Assembly: GCA_003049485.1 (NCBI GenBank)
Contig: PYST01000126.1
Span: 5,141 to 69,140 of the forward strand
Reading direction: 5' to 3'
Length of the DNA: 64,000 bases
Source of the DNA: Ophioceras dolichostomum
Taxonomy: Eukaryota > Ascomycota > Sordariomycetes > Magnaporthales > Ophioceraceae
A model generated the notes under the pieces. It was given only the letters and a program-made list of their open reading frames with translations, was not told the DNA's origin and ran no database searches. Positions within the stretch are counted from its first letter, which is position 1. Each line of letters starts with the position of its first letter. Both the position numbers and the translations under genes were made by a program. Below, in pieces: positions 34,401 to 47,836 of the stretch.

Positions 34401-36296
34401 CCGTGACGACTATATGATGTCCGGTACCATTGGTTCATAGATGTCTCGGAGTCCCCCCGTCCGTGCTTCTACAACAAGCGCAAGCGATCTCAACACTGCC
34501 TGGCTGAAACCTTCGAAAGCGCAATACGAAACAATACGAGCCGGAATTAATCGATTTTCTTCTCTCTTTTTTTTCTTTGGTCACTATCCCTCCAGGGTTC
34601 CCATCTCGAGAGCCGCGTATTCATCTTGGCGTTGTTTACGTCCTCGTCACGGTCTAAAGCCGGGCTGGCTCGGACGAAATGTCTATCCGGTCCGGGCCGT
34701 TCGGCCCGTTCCCACGCCGTCCTATCTCCGCGCCTACTCAACTATTTTTTATCAAAACTTATCAGAGGCTTATTGAATAAATCTCGCATATCCGGCAAAC
34801 CTGGCGTTGAGGGTTTGGTTTACTCACTACCCGCTGATAGTAGGTAGAATCTCGTAGTCAGGAGTATGTAAAGGATGATGGATGCGTACGCGTACGGGCA
34901 CTTAGCAGAACTGGACTAGTTTATAGAACTACTGATAGGTGCCTACCTTAATACCTAAAAGTTGTTGTTGCAGATTACTTTCCTACCTAGGTAGTAGGTA
35001 TTTTGTGAAAGTCATCGATTCTCAACGAGTTATCCACTGAACAGCAGATCTCGTTTGCTTCCAGGCAGAGAGTTGCCTCGGTGCCAACACCACGGCGTTG
35101 TCATAGGGTGCGGATGGACGAGCTAGCTGTACGGCGAAGCATGTAACAGGTCTCCCGAAGATGCCCCACGCAAGACACCGAGGGTGGCTTCAAGTACGAA
35201 AGGGGAACTGGGTAATTAACGCATGGCGAGCGAGGTCAGGCAAGTCAGTGGGTGCAGGGCTGAGCCGCGAAGGTAAGAAGGTAGATCTTGACCATTCTAT
35301 GATGATTGAGAGCTAAAGTCGCCTTTGAGTTGAGCTCGATGCATCCCTTAACCACAAAAAAAGAGTGTGTCATCTGTCCTGGCCGTTGCAAATATCGAGC
35401 ACGCACGGATGATGCAGCAACGGTCAGCCATCCTTATCTGGATTTGAGTTCAGCCCGGTAGCGGCGGCAAAGAAGAATGCACACAGAGCTCTCAGATCAA
35501 CACATGGGAGAAAAACCGAACGCTCTATTTCTGTTGGCAAAACACCGACCGAGCTGCCAGCCTTGGTAGATAGGTACTTAGAGCAACTAACTACCTAGCT
35601 AACTACCTCTGACTATCTCCTTGTGGACGTAAAACGGAGGTAAATTGCCTTTTTTGTTATCTGGGGGGTTAAAACACTGTAGTGGTGCTGGCTTGCGTGT
35701 AGTGACCTGAACATCATCGTGTTGAGTTGAGCAGAGGGATGTGGTGGCGTTACTGGATGGTGCAAGAACGAAAGAGTGGGGGAAAAGCAAGATAAAAAAA
35801 AGGCCTTGTGGCTGAGATTTTTTTCCTGCTTCCACCACCGCGAGAAGTCGATGACGTTGTGAAGGCCGCAGTGATGAGCCTGTGGCTGAAACGAAGTGAA
35901 GGCTAACAACAAGAGGGAAACAAGAGAAGGAACAGAAATTAGGGCGAATGCCCCGTCTGTCGTGCTCTGCCCTCATCAACTGAAAAAGGGACAGGTTGAA
36001 CTGCCACTGGAGATCGTATCTGTTGAAAGGAGATAAGAAAAAGATGGGAAAATATCATCTGATAGAAAGGGAAAGAACAGGACAGGTTGAGCTGCCTCTG
36101 AAAAAGACAGATCATATCTGTTGAAGGATAGGGGTAGGAAAAGATAGGAAATAATCGCGCAGTAAAAAGGGCAAAGAAAATAGAGAATGGAAATCAATCA
36201 ATCTTTCAATCTTCCTTCCCGAGATGCCAGTTGGATGGATGGTATCTAGGTAGGTAGGTGGCTTCCTTCCTGTTTTCTCCTACTTACTTTCGCTCA
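31456..36296. other. 4.8 kb gene-poor region
   Basis: No gene is supported with confidence. GC content looks lower and frames shorter than in the genes around it. At 32369-32640 two overlapping plus-strand frames look coding-like: one with CDGCDGP and CDTC cysteine pairs, one reading MTAILANPERLLRNTIFD, but neither has a start or partner exons. Palindromic TAGGTACCTA-type motifs recur (33385-33400, 34985-35001). A 20-base ACAGGTTGA(A/G)CTGCC-type segment is repeated at about 35992 and 36083. Confidence 0.45.
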
Positions 36297-38148
36297 TCAC
36301 ATGAGCTTGTGCTCAAGAGTCATGTCCGACTCGGGCGCGAGGCCGAGGACGGCGCGGAAGATGTTGGTCATGGCTGCGCGCTGCTTGGCGAGGGCGTTGA
36401 CCACGGGGGTCCCCGGAGGAACCATGGGGGCCTTGAGCATGTAGCTCAGGATGCTGAGCACGCTGTGGAAGTTGCGGTACTGCTCGTCGTCGCCGACGCC
36501 CTTCCACTGGATGCGCGTCATCATCTCCGTGAGGAGGACGAGGTCGATGATGAGCGGTGCGGCGAGGAGGGAGTCCTCGCAGATGTTGGTCATGCTGGCG
36601 TGCGTGTTAGTGGGCTGGCTACATGTTGGTACCTGGGTAGTGAGGCAAGGGTGTGCGTATCTGTGTGTGTGCACTTACGAGATGGTCTGTCTGCCACCCA
36701 TGAAGATCTCGCAGAAGTACTCGTCCAGAGCACGCTTGCTGTCCCCGACAGCAGGGACGTACTTGATCACAACGATGTGATCGGGCTTCTCCTGCCCCAG
36801 CTTCTGCTTCGTCTTGGCATCCTCGCGGACCGGATACAGCGTCGTGTTGGACGCAACCATGTCGTCGACGACGGTAGACTTGGAGATCTCCTTGGACCGG
36901 AACTGGGCGTGCGAGCTCAGGTTCTTGCCGTCGTTGTTGCCGAGATGGTTGTAGCTGGCGATCGAGCGGACCTTGATGCCCGCGTTGACGATGAAGTCGA
37001 CCATAGCGGACTTCATCTTGGTCTGGCCAGACTTGAAGTCGTCGCCTCCTATGAAGACGCCGTGGCGGACCGCGAGCTCGACGCAGCCAGGGATGAAGGT
37101 GTTCTGGGGAGAGCCGTTGATGAAGGGCACGCCCTCCAGGATGCAGGCCACGGCGAACACGGTGGAGGGCGCGATCTCACGCTCACCGCGCTTGATGGCA
37201 GCGAGCAGGTTGTCCGCCGTGTCATTGACACCCGCCTGGAGGTCGGCGTACCGCTCGGTGTTGGCAGTCCAGAGGACGATCACCTTGTCCAGCTCGTTGG
37301 TGTCCTTGAAGTGGCTACACGAGAGGGAAGAAGGAGGTGAGGTGTGTCAGTAGAGGCGTGGTCAAATTGTGGCTAGTTGTGGCTAATTGTGGTAGGTAGG
37401 GTCGGCATGGATGCAATGATGGGTCTTCTTACCGAATATCCTTGCGGATCTGCTCGAGGTGGTGGTCGCAGGCGTGGTCGCCCTGAAGAGTATTGTCGGC
37501 GCGGTCGTTCTGGTTCTCCGCGATGAAACGAGGGTAATAGATGCTCTTGAGAGGCACTAGCTCCCCTAGCTCCTTCTTAATCTGAGCCTTCAGGGTGGGC
37601 TCGAGCACCTTGGCCCGGTCCATGGCATCGGCGATGTTCATCGAATTGATGTCCCAGCCACCGATGACCAAGTCGTCGGGGTGGACGAAGGGCAGCATCT
37701 CCCAAAGAGGCGCATGGACGTCCTGGAGTGTCTCCTCATCGGTGCCGAACTTCATCGTCGATGACATGAGGACAGAGCCGAAGTAGTTGGCGTCCTGAAA
37801 GCCGTCCTTGGTCTCCCAGCAGAGACGCTGGCGGTTGGCCAGGATGGCAGCGGTGATAGTCGATCCATTGTTGCCGCCCCATCCGACAAGCATGACACCA
37901 AGCTTGGGCACCTTGCGGTCGACCTTGAAGTTGTACTCGATGCTCTTGGGGGAGGCCGACCAGGACCCGTTCGGAAGCATTTTCACCGAGGTGGTGTTGT
38001 ACACGTACTTGGAGAGTATTTCGTCTTCCGTGTACACCACGTCGGGTGAATCAACGACGAAGCCCGGCTTGGCGCCACCGGCCTCGCCAGCCAGGGAATC
38101 CGGGCCACAGGCCTCACCGACCTTGGAGGTCTCGGCGTGGGGAGGCAT
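36297..38148 (-). CDS. INO1: Inositol-3-phosphate synthase
   Basis: Three exons, 37433-38148, 36679-37314 and 36297-36594, give 549 residues, close to the usual fungal length. It is the NAD-dependent lyase that converts glucose 6-phosphate to 1L-myo-inositol 1-phosphate, the first step of inositol synthesis, in the cytosol. All hallmark blocks are visible: GWGGNNGSTI (NAD-binding, about 88-97), LWTANTERY just after intron 1, NGSPQNTFIPG, DDFKSGQTKMKS (catalytic lysine region, about 330) and SYNHLGNNDGKNLS. The C-terminal exon starts MTNICEDSLLAAPLI. The introns have donors GTAAGA and GTAAGT and acceptors TAG and CAG. I looked upstream for the yeast inositol element CATGTGAAAT and found no match, so regulation by an Ino2/Ino4-like pair is not supported by sequence. 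Confidence 0.97.
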
Positions 38149-39484
38149 CCTTGCTTCAGCAGATCAAGCGGACTGACCGACCGGGACGGACAGGAAGTAG
38201 GGATTGAGATTCAGGGCGACGATGCGTCCTAGGGAGTCTCAAGAGAGGGCTTTACAAGGTGATGGTGCAGTCCGCTGAGCTTCCCGGGGAGGCAGAGCAG
38301 CGGCCTCCAGCGTACGGATGGTGGACTCTGCAGATAGAAGTAGGATGGTTATTGAACGTGATCCGGAGAGTTGCCTGAGCCTGAGCCTGGGCCTGGAGGA
38401 GCCGGGAGAATCCTAGTGATCCTATCCTGGTGGTCCTGGGGGAAGAAGCCAAGGTGGTTGAGAGAGGTGCGGGATAGATGGTAACGGTCGAGACCGTAGC
38501 CGTGGTTTGTTGTTCCTGAACGTGGCAGGTGAATCACCGTGCCAGTGAATCATGGGTCGGTACATGTATTGCACAACAACGCCAAAGCAGCAGTCACACC
38601 GCACGCCTCAGACAAGATGGAAGGAGCTCCGACAAGGAAAGGGCGAACTTACGAGTTGAGAAGATTGGAGAACGTCTTGACGAGGCGGGGGACCGCGCCA
38701 GGCAGGCAGCGATCCTGCTATCTACAGTAGATTGCAGAGGCTATCAAGCCTTGGGAGGGAAGGTTGAGGCAGGAGCGCCCGACCTTGACTGGTCACGAGG
38801 GCAGTGAAGGACGACGGCCGGCGGAGGGAAGGCGTGAGGAAGGAGACCACGAGGCAGGTGCCCTCCTTTTTGTATTCGAATTCGAGACGGAGCGATCGGG
38901 CAAGAAGAGAAGGCGCCAGCGAGCAGAGACCAGAGGAACCCGAACGAGAAACAGCTGGGCAGGCCGGACAGGAGGTTCTTTCCTGGACGAAAGTCTGGAT
39001 GCGGTTGGCAGGAGCTGCAGGTGGAAGACTGGAAGATGAAAGTTGGTGGTGGTGGTGTATGGGTGGGGTGGGGGGTTGTTGTCGAGGTGAAATCGGTGAT
39101 GTGTGCAGTGCGTGTGGTTTTTGTGGTGTGGTGGAGAGATCAAGAGGGGCAGTCCTCCCAAGCGAGCGGTGTGATTTTTTGTTGGTCATTATTGTTAGGC
39201 GTGTTCGGTATTTTTGGAGCTATCTTTCTGCGGGAACACTGCACAACACTACCGACGTACTCAAAGCCAATAGTGTCCAGACATTGAGCACCATTGCCCA
39301 GTTGTAATTCTCAGATACTAAGATAACATGAAGAACCTACGACGTAGTACATGCGTACCTACTAGTAGGTACCTCTGCGGCCCCCTCCCCCTCACTTCCA
39401 CTATCTCCATCCATACTTTGCTTATTGCCCGCCAGAATTGTGGAGGCCTCGTCTTGGAAGGAAGGGAACGCTGAGAAGTCGGCG

Positions 39485-40191
39485 CAGAAAAGTCGGGGGA
39501 AGACGGGAAACCTCAGCGAGACCTACGGACCTAACAGTCCTTCAACAGCCCTCGGCTCGGGGCAAATAGATCCTACCCCGATGCTTCCGAACGAATCCGG
39601 AAGTGCTCTTGCATAGTGGATGGATGAATGTGTGCTCGCACCTGCCCTCCCGCTTTTTGTTTCCTGCAGCTGTTTTGCTGACGACGACCTTCTTTTTTCT
39701 GCCTTTGACCACGCCCCCTGCCCGCAATTATGTTTCGACAAGAGAGGGAGAGGGAGAGGGTGGGCGTCACGGACGCCGGTGGCGAGTGGTCTTTCCGGCG
39801 GGCACCTCAGGTCCGCTTTAGACCTCTTCGTACGTACGTGGTTGGGTCCATATGGGAGAAAGGTGTGCAAGTTGACCGGTGAGCAGTGAAGAACGGAAGC
39901 GAGAGATGCCGGCCAGCCAATACGCACTTGTCGTTGGTCTGCCGTGTGTCGTTGGTTTGCCGCGGATGCAGTCTTCATATTGCAGGACGTGCATGGCAGC
40001 CACCTCCGGTCCCCCGCCAGTAGGGATTGACCGCGGACCCCCCAAGCGAGCGGGGTCACGCCGGATAACACAACGAAAAGATCGGAGGGCGGCACCCAGC
40101 GGTAGGTAGAACACACGTGCCGAGCTGGGAGCCAAGTGTGCGTGTGGTGGTCCGGTCGCCGGAGAGTTCTGGTCTTCCCTCGGCTTTTCTG
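39485..40191. repeat. Possible terminal inverted repeat pair
   Basis: 39485-39504 reads cagaaaagtcgggggaagac, and the reverse complement of 40172-40191 reads cagaaaagccgagggaagac, 18 of 20 identical, with weaker similarity inward. The 707-base interval has no transposase-like frame. It could be a decayed non-autonomous element. Confidence 0.25.
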
Positions 40192-41001
40192 TGTCCCCAC
40201 TAACCTACGGAATACGGCCTAGAACTCAAGTTTGTAATAGTGTCTACAGCACAAGCCAAGGCCGCTGGAAAGCCCCCCTGGCGGGAGGAACCAGAACGTC
40301 ATGAGTCCGGCCCCGCCAAAACGACGGCACGGCGATTTCAAGGATTCCAGCATTCCAAGATTTCAGTCCATGGTCGTGAGATATAGGTGCTGTCCGGATC
40401 AGGCAAACCACAAGTAGTGGCCGTCGTCGTCGGGGTCTTTGCATCCTTACCTCAGCTAGTCTCTACATGTCTCAACATGCTAATGAGGAAGTCCCTATAG
40501 TTGTCATATCTCAACTCCTGATGCATGTCTGTCATGTCATGCCTGTCTCTCCCTACGGACGAATTATTCTAAGCAGCAGCAGGCTCTCGCTCACGACATC
40601 CCTACATGTACCAACCTACCTATTATTGACCCGTCGATTACTGGTCAGGTTGGATTTCTGGATTTCGGCCATCACATCCATCACATCCAGCCATCACACC
40701 ATCTTCTTCACGACATCCTCTCCCACCGCCACAACCACCTCCATCTCCGTCTGGTAAACGTGGGAGAGGAGGGTATGCGTTGGCATTTTGCGCCCGCCAA
40801 GAGCTGTGGTAGGCTGGCTCCGGTGAAGTGAATGACCAATCTTTGTCCGTATTCTATCAAATGCAGGTAAGGTTGGTACCTACCTCCAGCAGCCTTCCTT
40901 GCTTCTACGATTGGTGTGCACACACATCCGAGCTATTCGAGCTGATATTCTCATGCAGTCAAATCCATGCTGGATGCCACTACTACGCGAGGCCACCATC
41001 A

Positions 41002-41030
41002 AGTCGCTCAAGTCGCTCAAATCGCTCAAG
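41002..41030 (+). repeat. 9-bp tandem repeat
   Basis: Three copies of TCGCTCAAG or TCGCTCAAA follow each other. They lie in a gene-poor stretch. Confidence 0.75.
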
Positions 41031-41321
41031 TCACCCCCCGTGCGACGCCCTTTGGCAAAGCACGCTGACCACGAAGCTGCAGAAGTGCTGCCAACGTTAG
41101 ATGCAGGTTTGAAGGTCTGATAGGATTGGATACCGTCCAGCCGGCCCTCCAGTCAACTCTCGAGCCCACGAAGTCCAAGAATCGAGTCGACAACGCAGTG
41201 CAAGACGGCCTCCTTAAGATAGACCAAATATATGCCAATGAAGTTATTCTCGCTCCCTTGCATGCGTAGAAGTCCGTTGGCATGTCGCTCAGTCACTCTG
41301 CAGTTGTCCCTGCCTCTGGAT

Positions 41322-41369
41322 TCCGACGCGAGAGGAGTCCGACGCGAGAGGAGTCCGACGCGAGAGGAG
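41322..41369 (+). repeat. 16-bp perfect triplicate
   Basis: tccgacgcgagaggag occurs three times in direct, perfect tandem order. The perfect identity suggests recent expansion. Confidence 0.95.
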
Positions 41370-44300
41370 CACGCGCACGATCGAAATAGCCTGTGGAAAC
41401 CTAGAAGGGAAGGACGAAGGACGGTGAACCCGAGCCTTGCCTCGGCCTTCGCTCCCTTTTCGGGGCAGAAGAATAGCTTTTGCCTTTTGCCTCCTGCTTG
41501 CTGCATGTCAGGCAGGCAGACAGTCTCGCTCCCGAAGCTCGAGAAGCCCGCAGGCTCGATCAGACAAAGTCCGCCAAATTCCGTCAATGCTACCGACGCG
41601 CCTCGGGCAACACGGGAACGAAATGGAAGAATCTGGAGATATCATGCGTTGTATCAGTCGTGCTGACATTCTATAGGACTTTCGTTATACCGAGCCTTCC
41701 AGCCATATTCCGTGCCGAGCCAAGAGTCTGGGGGATCCGCGGAACGAGGGTTGCCCGCAGGCCATGCGTGTGATGTTCACAACCGACCCTCTTGGTCATG
41801 CTCGTTTCAGGCAGCAGTTCGACACCTTGTTGATGTGGTCACCGACTATCACAGCAAGTGCCCCGTCAATTGCGGCGTCGACGGCGACTTCGAGAGAATG
41901 TGTGCCCAGACATGCAGAAGAAGCTGCAGAATAATGACAAATATTGTTTGTCTGCAATCAACAAGAAGGTGCAGATAACCTTGCTTGGAACGAAACACGA
42001 AAAGGCTTTCCTATTGACAGTGGGAAGCTACATCATCATCAGCCTGGATCTTTAATAATAGCCCGTCACCGGCACTGGCACTGGCACTCCGGAAGAAATC
42101 CCACCGAAGGAGGGAACCTTTTGATACCTGCCTGACCAACTACCACCCACCTCTGCTGGGCGAACTTCCAGGTCGAACTGCCTGTCCTTCACATACTTGC
42201 CCGTATATGTAGGGTCCTTGGGCGAAGAGGGGCTCATCATAGTAGTGGTGGTGGGCTCCCTGCGCAAGATACGGTCGTCGCACAAAGAGAAGAGAATGCG
42301 AGATACAAAGCGCGATCAACTCGCCTGCCTGGCCTGGGGATGGATGGCTGGCCTTCTCGGGCATTTCTGCTGCTGGGTGTGCGACCTGAGCGGACCACTT
42401 CCCTCTCTTTTCTCTCCCAAAGAATGCAGGCGAAAAAGAGTGGAAAGGCCTAGATGCCGCAGTGGAGGGAGGAAGGAGGGTTGCCACCATGGTAGGACCC
42501 AGCCATTATGCGGTTGGCCTAAAAGAGCCTCTCTTTTTGCCTTGCTTGTGCTGGCTGCCCTAGCCTGCAGCTAAGCTCTTAAGCCCAGCCGTGGTTGCAT
42601 GGCCAACCACAGGAGCGCCAACAATGGCTGGCCAAAGAAGTGCGTCTGAACATCTGCGACACGGCTCAGATTCAGCAGGTTCGTGGGCATTCTGGGCATT
42701 CCATCCATCCCCCCAATCTCTAGGACTGCCTGTCGAAAAAGACACGGCAGGACGCTAATGCATTTCGACGAAAATATGTCAGCACCGACCGGCGCTCGCA
42801 AATTGGCCCTCGAAGTGAGAGGAAGTGAAGGAGGGCAGAGGAGGAGGGATGAGGGTGCCCGGCCGTAGTGAGGGGATGCACAATGGGGAAGGGTGAAGAT
42901 GACGGTGCCAACCTGCACATCACGCCTCTGTACCACCAACCACTGGCAGTGTGCGCCCTCGAGCAACCACCAGTTCACGAAAAAAAAAAAAAAGAGGTTT
43001 GTCCATCCACCCCTCTACTTCTCTCTGAAGCTTCGTAGATGCGGTGAAACACTTCAACGGGCTCACGAGATCACCAAGAGCTGCCAGTCGTTGAAGAGGA
43101 TAAAACGTTGATGAATGATGACGCACATAACCCTTGGAACTGTGCAGCGGCGGCTATCGAGTCGAGGAAGACTTGAGAGGTCAGTAACAAGTTGAGCTCA
43201 AGCATCCACACCTATTCCGTGCGCACCGGCCGCCGGCTCACAAGGACAAAAAAAAGAGGCGCCAAGGGGGTCGCAGCTGAAAGGCCGAGAAAGGGATGGA
43301 TTGGATGCAAGCACTTCCACAATCCAGACATTCACACACTAGGGAAACCGAGTTGCCCCTTTCGGGAGATTTTAATATTGAGGGATGGCAGCCACAACCA
43401 AATGTCGAGTCCGAGTCCAACAAACATGAGAAAGAGCGGAGAGAAAGAGACCGACCCGACTGAGAGCGTGGGAAGGAAGGAAGCTGACAACATGAACATG
43501 ACAACATGAATATTTCAACAAGCACGCTGTACGCAGTCAGTCAGTCTGTCCGATGGCGGCGGTTGCTTTGCATTTGCTGTATTGGGGATGCTGATGCTAT
43601 CCATGCTATGCTATGCACATCCTACAGATATCCACCCAAGCTGCTCTCGTCCTCCTCAAACCAGACCAGATACACAGACCACAAGCCAGACTTGTCAGTC
43701 TCATTTGCCGCGGGCACACCCAGACCAAGAACAAGGACAGAGGATCGAGAGGAGGACTGATTCATCGATTCGATCCTGTCTGTCAAGTTTGCCAATGCAA
43801 TGTGGAGAATGTCAATCTGCTGGCGCGCAATCACGCCAACCACCTTTTTCGACGATCAACATTGACATCGACTGAAATGGGAGACTCCACGCCGTTTTCG
43901 CTCATCAACCATCACGGCCCTTTTCTCACGGTTTCTCTGGCTCCAAGGTGCACCCTGCTACGAAACGGGAATAGTGGGTGGTGGGTGAGCAGCTTTCTGG
44001 GTCCCCGCCAACCCGCTTTGCGAGTGGGAGGAGTTCGCAAGGAGCTCAACCCTGACCTTGCTGCTTGCTTGCTCCCCTTGCTCGACCTAGCGGGGGTCCT
44101 GTTCGACAACTCCACAGCAACAAGGGTCCAATCCGGCGAGTCAACAGCCGCGTTTGCGATCCATCCCACACCAGTTCGCCCACGGCAGACTGGGGTTTTG
44201 CTTGTCTGTTCGAATCATTGGCTGCTTCAGGTGAGGACACAATCTCAGTCGCCGGGATTGTCGCCGAGGGGGAGGTGAGCAGGTGATGATTGAAATGCCG

Positions 44301-47300
44301 GCGGGGCCAAGATGAACCATCCATCTGAGGATGATGATGATGATGGATAACAAGCACCATCATCTCTACTATGCGCAACAGGTACATCGGCCACTTCCTG
44401 CCCACCGCCGTTATAAACATAGTTACATTCTTTTCAAAGCTTCCGAAATCTCTAATTAAGAACGACCTAGCACTTTTTTTCCCTTTCAAATGCTATCCTG
44501 CGATGGTAAATCTCGCCCAAAGTGAGAAGGTGGTGCAACGCAATGCCTCACCTTTCGGCAGTCCGCTTCGCTGGCAAGCGTATTCCGTCCGATAAACTCT
44601 GAATAAAAGTGAATTCCTTTCTAGTCATCATTAGAGAACACGGTCCCTTTGTCTCCTTCCATTTCCAAGCAGGTTTGGTTGATATATTGGCCATGTACTT
44701 CGTCGACTTCGATATGTTGTCGACAGGAGCCTTCCTTTGTTGACATTTTCCAACGCACCTTCCGGGGCCGGGAGTGGTGGGATGGCAAGTTGGAGGGAGG
44801 CAAGATAGGCTGATGAGAGTAGTGTTTGCAATCTCTGCTAAAATCCACCACCCGCAGGAGATGCCTTTCATCTTCCATTCATCTTCGCCGTCGGCCAGTG
44901 AGGATCCCGGGATGGGCATTGTTGGCTTCGAGAACGCCCGATGGCTTCAAAGTCGAGACCCCGAACTGACCCGGATGATCCGAGATGGAAAGAGTTGATG
45001 CTGAGAAAAAGAGTTGAGGCTGAATCTGAAGGGGAAATGAACAGGGTGAACCGGAAAAAAAAGCCACGGCGCTTCTCAAACCTCACCACTATTATCGAAG
45101 CTGCATCGATCGAGTGGATTAGTGTGCTGTGAGAAGGAATGTACCTCCCAAATTGTTGTTTGGCGTCACTAGTGCAACAGGCCATCTTGATCGGAACCAG
45201 TGGCTGCCGTTGGAAAAATATGTCTGAACTGTATTGATAAAACGAGGGGGATGAACTGGACTGGAATCAATCCCTCAATTCAACCCAATGTACTGAAGCA
45301 AAAGCTGCTCGGCCGAATCAACTCACTAGGCTGCCTACAGTAGATAGTGTCTCATCAGTTTGACGCAAGGTACCCGTCTCGCCTGCCGTGCTTGTGCTAG
45401 GCAATCAATATGAGGAAAAGGACACCTGCTCACCTGCCACTGATAGCTCGTATCTGCTGTAGTAGTCAAAACTATGTGTAGCATTTTTTTTCTTTTAGCA
45501 GGCCTCTAGCTTGCAAATTGGCCGACTTTTTGGGGTCACTTGGTATGAGAGATCTGAGAAAGGTGGCGCTGGAGTGGGGATGCTATCAACGCGACCAAGA
45601 AACCGTTAATTGAGCTCCGTTCTCTCGGCGCTGTTAGTTCTTGATGCAATTGAGGCAACCGGTTTTAAGGTCTCATCGATCGACAGGTTGGCACCAATTC
45701 TGCCTGTAGTCTACGACATTATCCCTATCTATAGGCCGCTGTCAAGAGAATTCTAGAAGCAAACATTGATGAAAAGGAGGAAAGGGGTGGGATTGAAAGC
45801 CACAGGGAAGGAGCTTGGGAGCTCTCACCGGAGAGCCGCCGGAAAGGGACATGAGGTTCTAATTACATACATGCACGCACGTCCTTCCGTACACAATTTT
45901 GGACTGCGCTCATCGCCCTCCTGAGACCTCGCAGAAGAAGCCTAGATTCCCGCCTCGATTCGCCGCACCACCCAACCCACGGTCTCGTGAAACTTTTGTT
46001 TTGTTCGGTCCCGCCGCTTATTGCTCTTTTCCCCAGACGGAGGATAATAAAGATCAAAAAGATCTTACAAGGGCATTTCTGCAAAGCTTTCGTGCGTGTT
46101 CTCAATGTCATGCTTGCCCGTGCGGTTTGATCGCCGACTCGCCATTCCGTCACACAGACATCCGACGTCGAATCGAGTTTAGCCCGGGGTAGCAAAGGGA
46201 GACAGGGGTCTTCCCGACCCTCACCGACAAGAAAAGTGTCAGGGTCGCCTGGCGGCTTGCGTCTCCCCCCTCCCTCTCTGCAGGCTCTGGGGTTTTGCTG
46301 CAGAGCACACCAGGAGGTTGCTGCAGAGGACAGACCAGACAGATAACGAGAGGTGAGTGTGTGTGTGTGTGCACGAGCCCCAAAAAGCCACAGAGAACAG
46401 ACCAGAGCATGCGAACACGGAAGAGAGAGAGAGATAGAGCACAGAAGAAGAGGTGTCAGAGATGCACACGGGAGCGCCAATGCAGGGCCTTTGGCGTCTG
46501 ATGGCTACGATTGGCTTCTTGTCCACCTACTTGCCTTCCCTCACTTCCTGGGACATTGACTCTGACATGACATGTTGACCATAGGAACGGCTTCGTCCTG
46601 ACCCTCGTGCTCAGTGATATCCCGAGTCAACAACCCACGCTCGTTCTGCACCGCACAGTCTTACGCTCGTTCTCGCCCATTCTAAGCCTCCAAAGCATCC
46701 TTCTCGTTTGTCTTGCGTTCCTTTCGTCGAAGCTCACCGCCGTCATTCGTTTGCAATAATAAAAAGGGTGTTATCAAGGGCCCAGCCAGCCAAGGAGACA
46801 TCTGGTGTCGCGCCGACATCGATCTCCGCATTCCGTACCCACGAGGTCCACATCTTGCGGGCAGGGAACTCCACCCAACAAGGGAGCAAGGGAGTCCGGG
46901 CCAGGAACAAGGGTGGGAGAGACAAGGGTTGAAGAACGAGGGTGCTCTTTCGAGGTTGCAAGCACTCGTTCTGGCCATTTGCAGGTCGCCATTGTTGTGT
47001 CGCTCGTTTCTTCTGCAGGCTGTCCGCTGCACTGGACTCCTCCTTGTCCTCCACACCCACCACCCACACCGCACCTCGTCGACGACACCCCAGGATCCCA
47101 AGGCATCCCAAGGACAACCCCTTCAGTTTCGAGACGCAAACCGCAACACCATCGTCATACGCACACAACTAGCCTTTCAGATAGAGACCCATACCGCCAG
47201 TCATACCTGGTGTCACACCGTCGATATCCCTCACTCCGATCTTGTTTCCCAAACCAAAAATCCATCTCCTACTCTTTGTTCTCTTTTGTTCTTTGTTGCA

Positions 47301-47836
47301 ACGACGCAAGGCGCAAGACAAGGCACACCCCGGACGGAGTCAACGGCATCGACTCTTCCCTCTGCTATCTGCCCTCGTGGTGTACAAACTTTGCCACCTT
47401 CGAATCATCGGTCGACTTGGTTCAAAGGGGGCGAGAACCACGAGATCACACTCAACCCAACAGCCATTCCAGGCACAGTCGCTGCGCAGGGAACGTCCCG
47501 GAACAATCACAGTCGGGAGAGAGATAGAGCTTTCCGAATTCCTCATTGTCCGTCGTGAGGCGTCCCATACGGTCTGAGAAGAGAGGACAAGGCTTGGAAC
47601 CGGCTCTCGGGAGTGCCCCGCCTCTCTTGTCTCGACTCCCCGGAAATCTCGAGAGCAATACCAGCCAAAAGCCAAAAGGGAGCTCGAGTCACAGTTCTAG
47701 TCACAGTTCTTTTCATGACTACCGCCACGAATGTGCCTCGAGTTATCACGTACTTCATAGCCAGAGCCGAAGTCGACCAGCGGAGGTCCTTCGGGAGGAA
47801 TCATCAGATCGAGAGCGACGAAAAAAATCTCCCAAT

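Larger units (their letters stand above)
38149..47836. other. 9.7 kb gene-poor region
   Basis: No gene is supported. Open frames are short or mirror each other on opposite strands. Notable items: a pair of 20-base inverted segments at 39485 and 40172; a 9-base tandem repeat at 41002-41030; a 16-base triplicate at 41322-41369; a GT run at 46354-46371; several A-rich tracts. A 63-codon frame at 44941-45132 (charged, Lys/Arg/Glu-rich) and a 78-codon minus-strand frame at 42052-42285 are the most coding-like, but neither has support. About 1 kb before the LIM gene is pyrimidine-rich and probably its leader. Confidence 0.45.

Noticed and set aside
38149..38700. Ino2/Ino4-type inositol element upstream of INO1
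   Set aside because: No CATGTGAAAT or its complement was found in the upstream region.
39523..40200. 225-codon minus-strand frame
   Set aside because: Arg/Ser/Pro-rich composition without domains; overlapped by several frames on both strands.
42052..42285. 78-codon minus-strand frame ending VPVPVPVTGYY
   Set aside because: The composition is plausible, but there is no neighbouring exon, domain or promoter evidence.
44941..45132. 63-codon charged frame (MASKSRPRTDPDDPRWKE)
   Set aside because: It could be a small gene, but only length and composition support it, and a minus-strand frame covers the same bases.
46713..47558. 281- and 240-codon overlapping plus-strand frames before the LIM gene
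   Set aside because: They overlap each other in different frames, have no domain, and the sequence looks like a pyrimidine-rich 5' leader.
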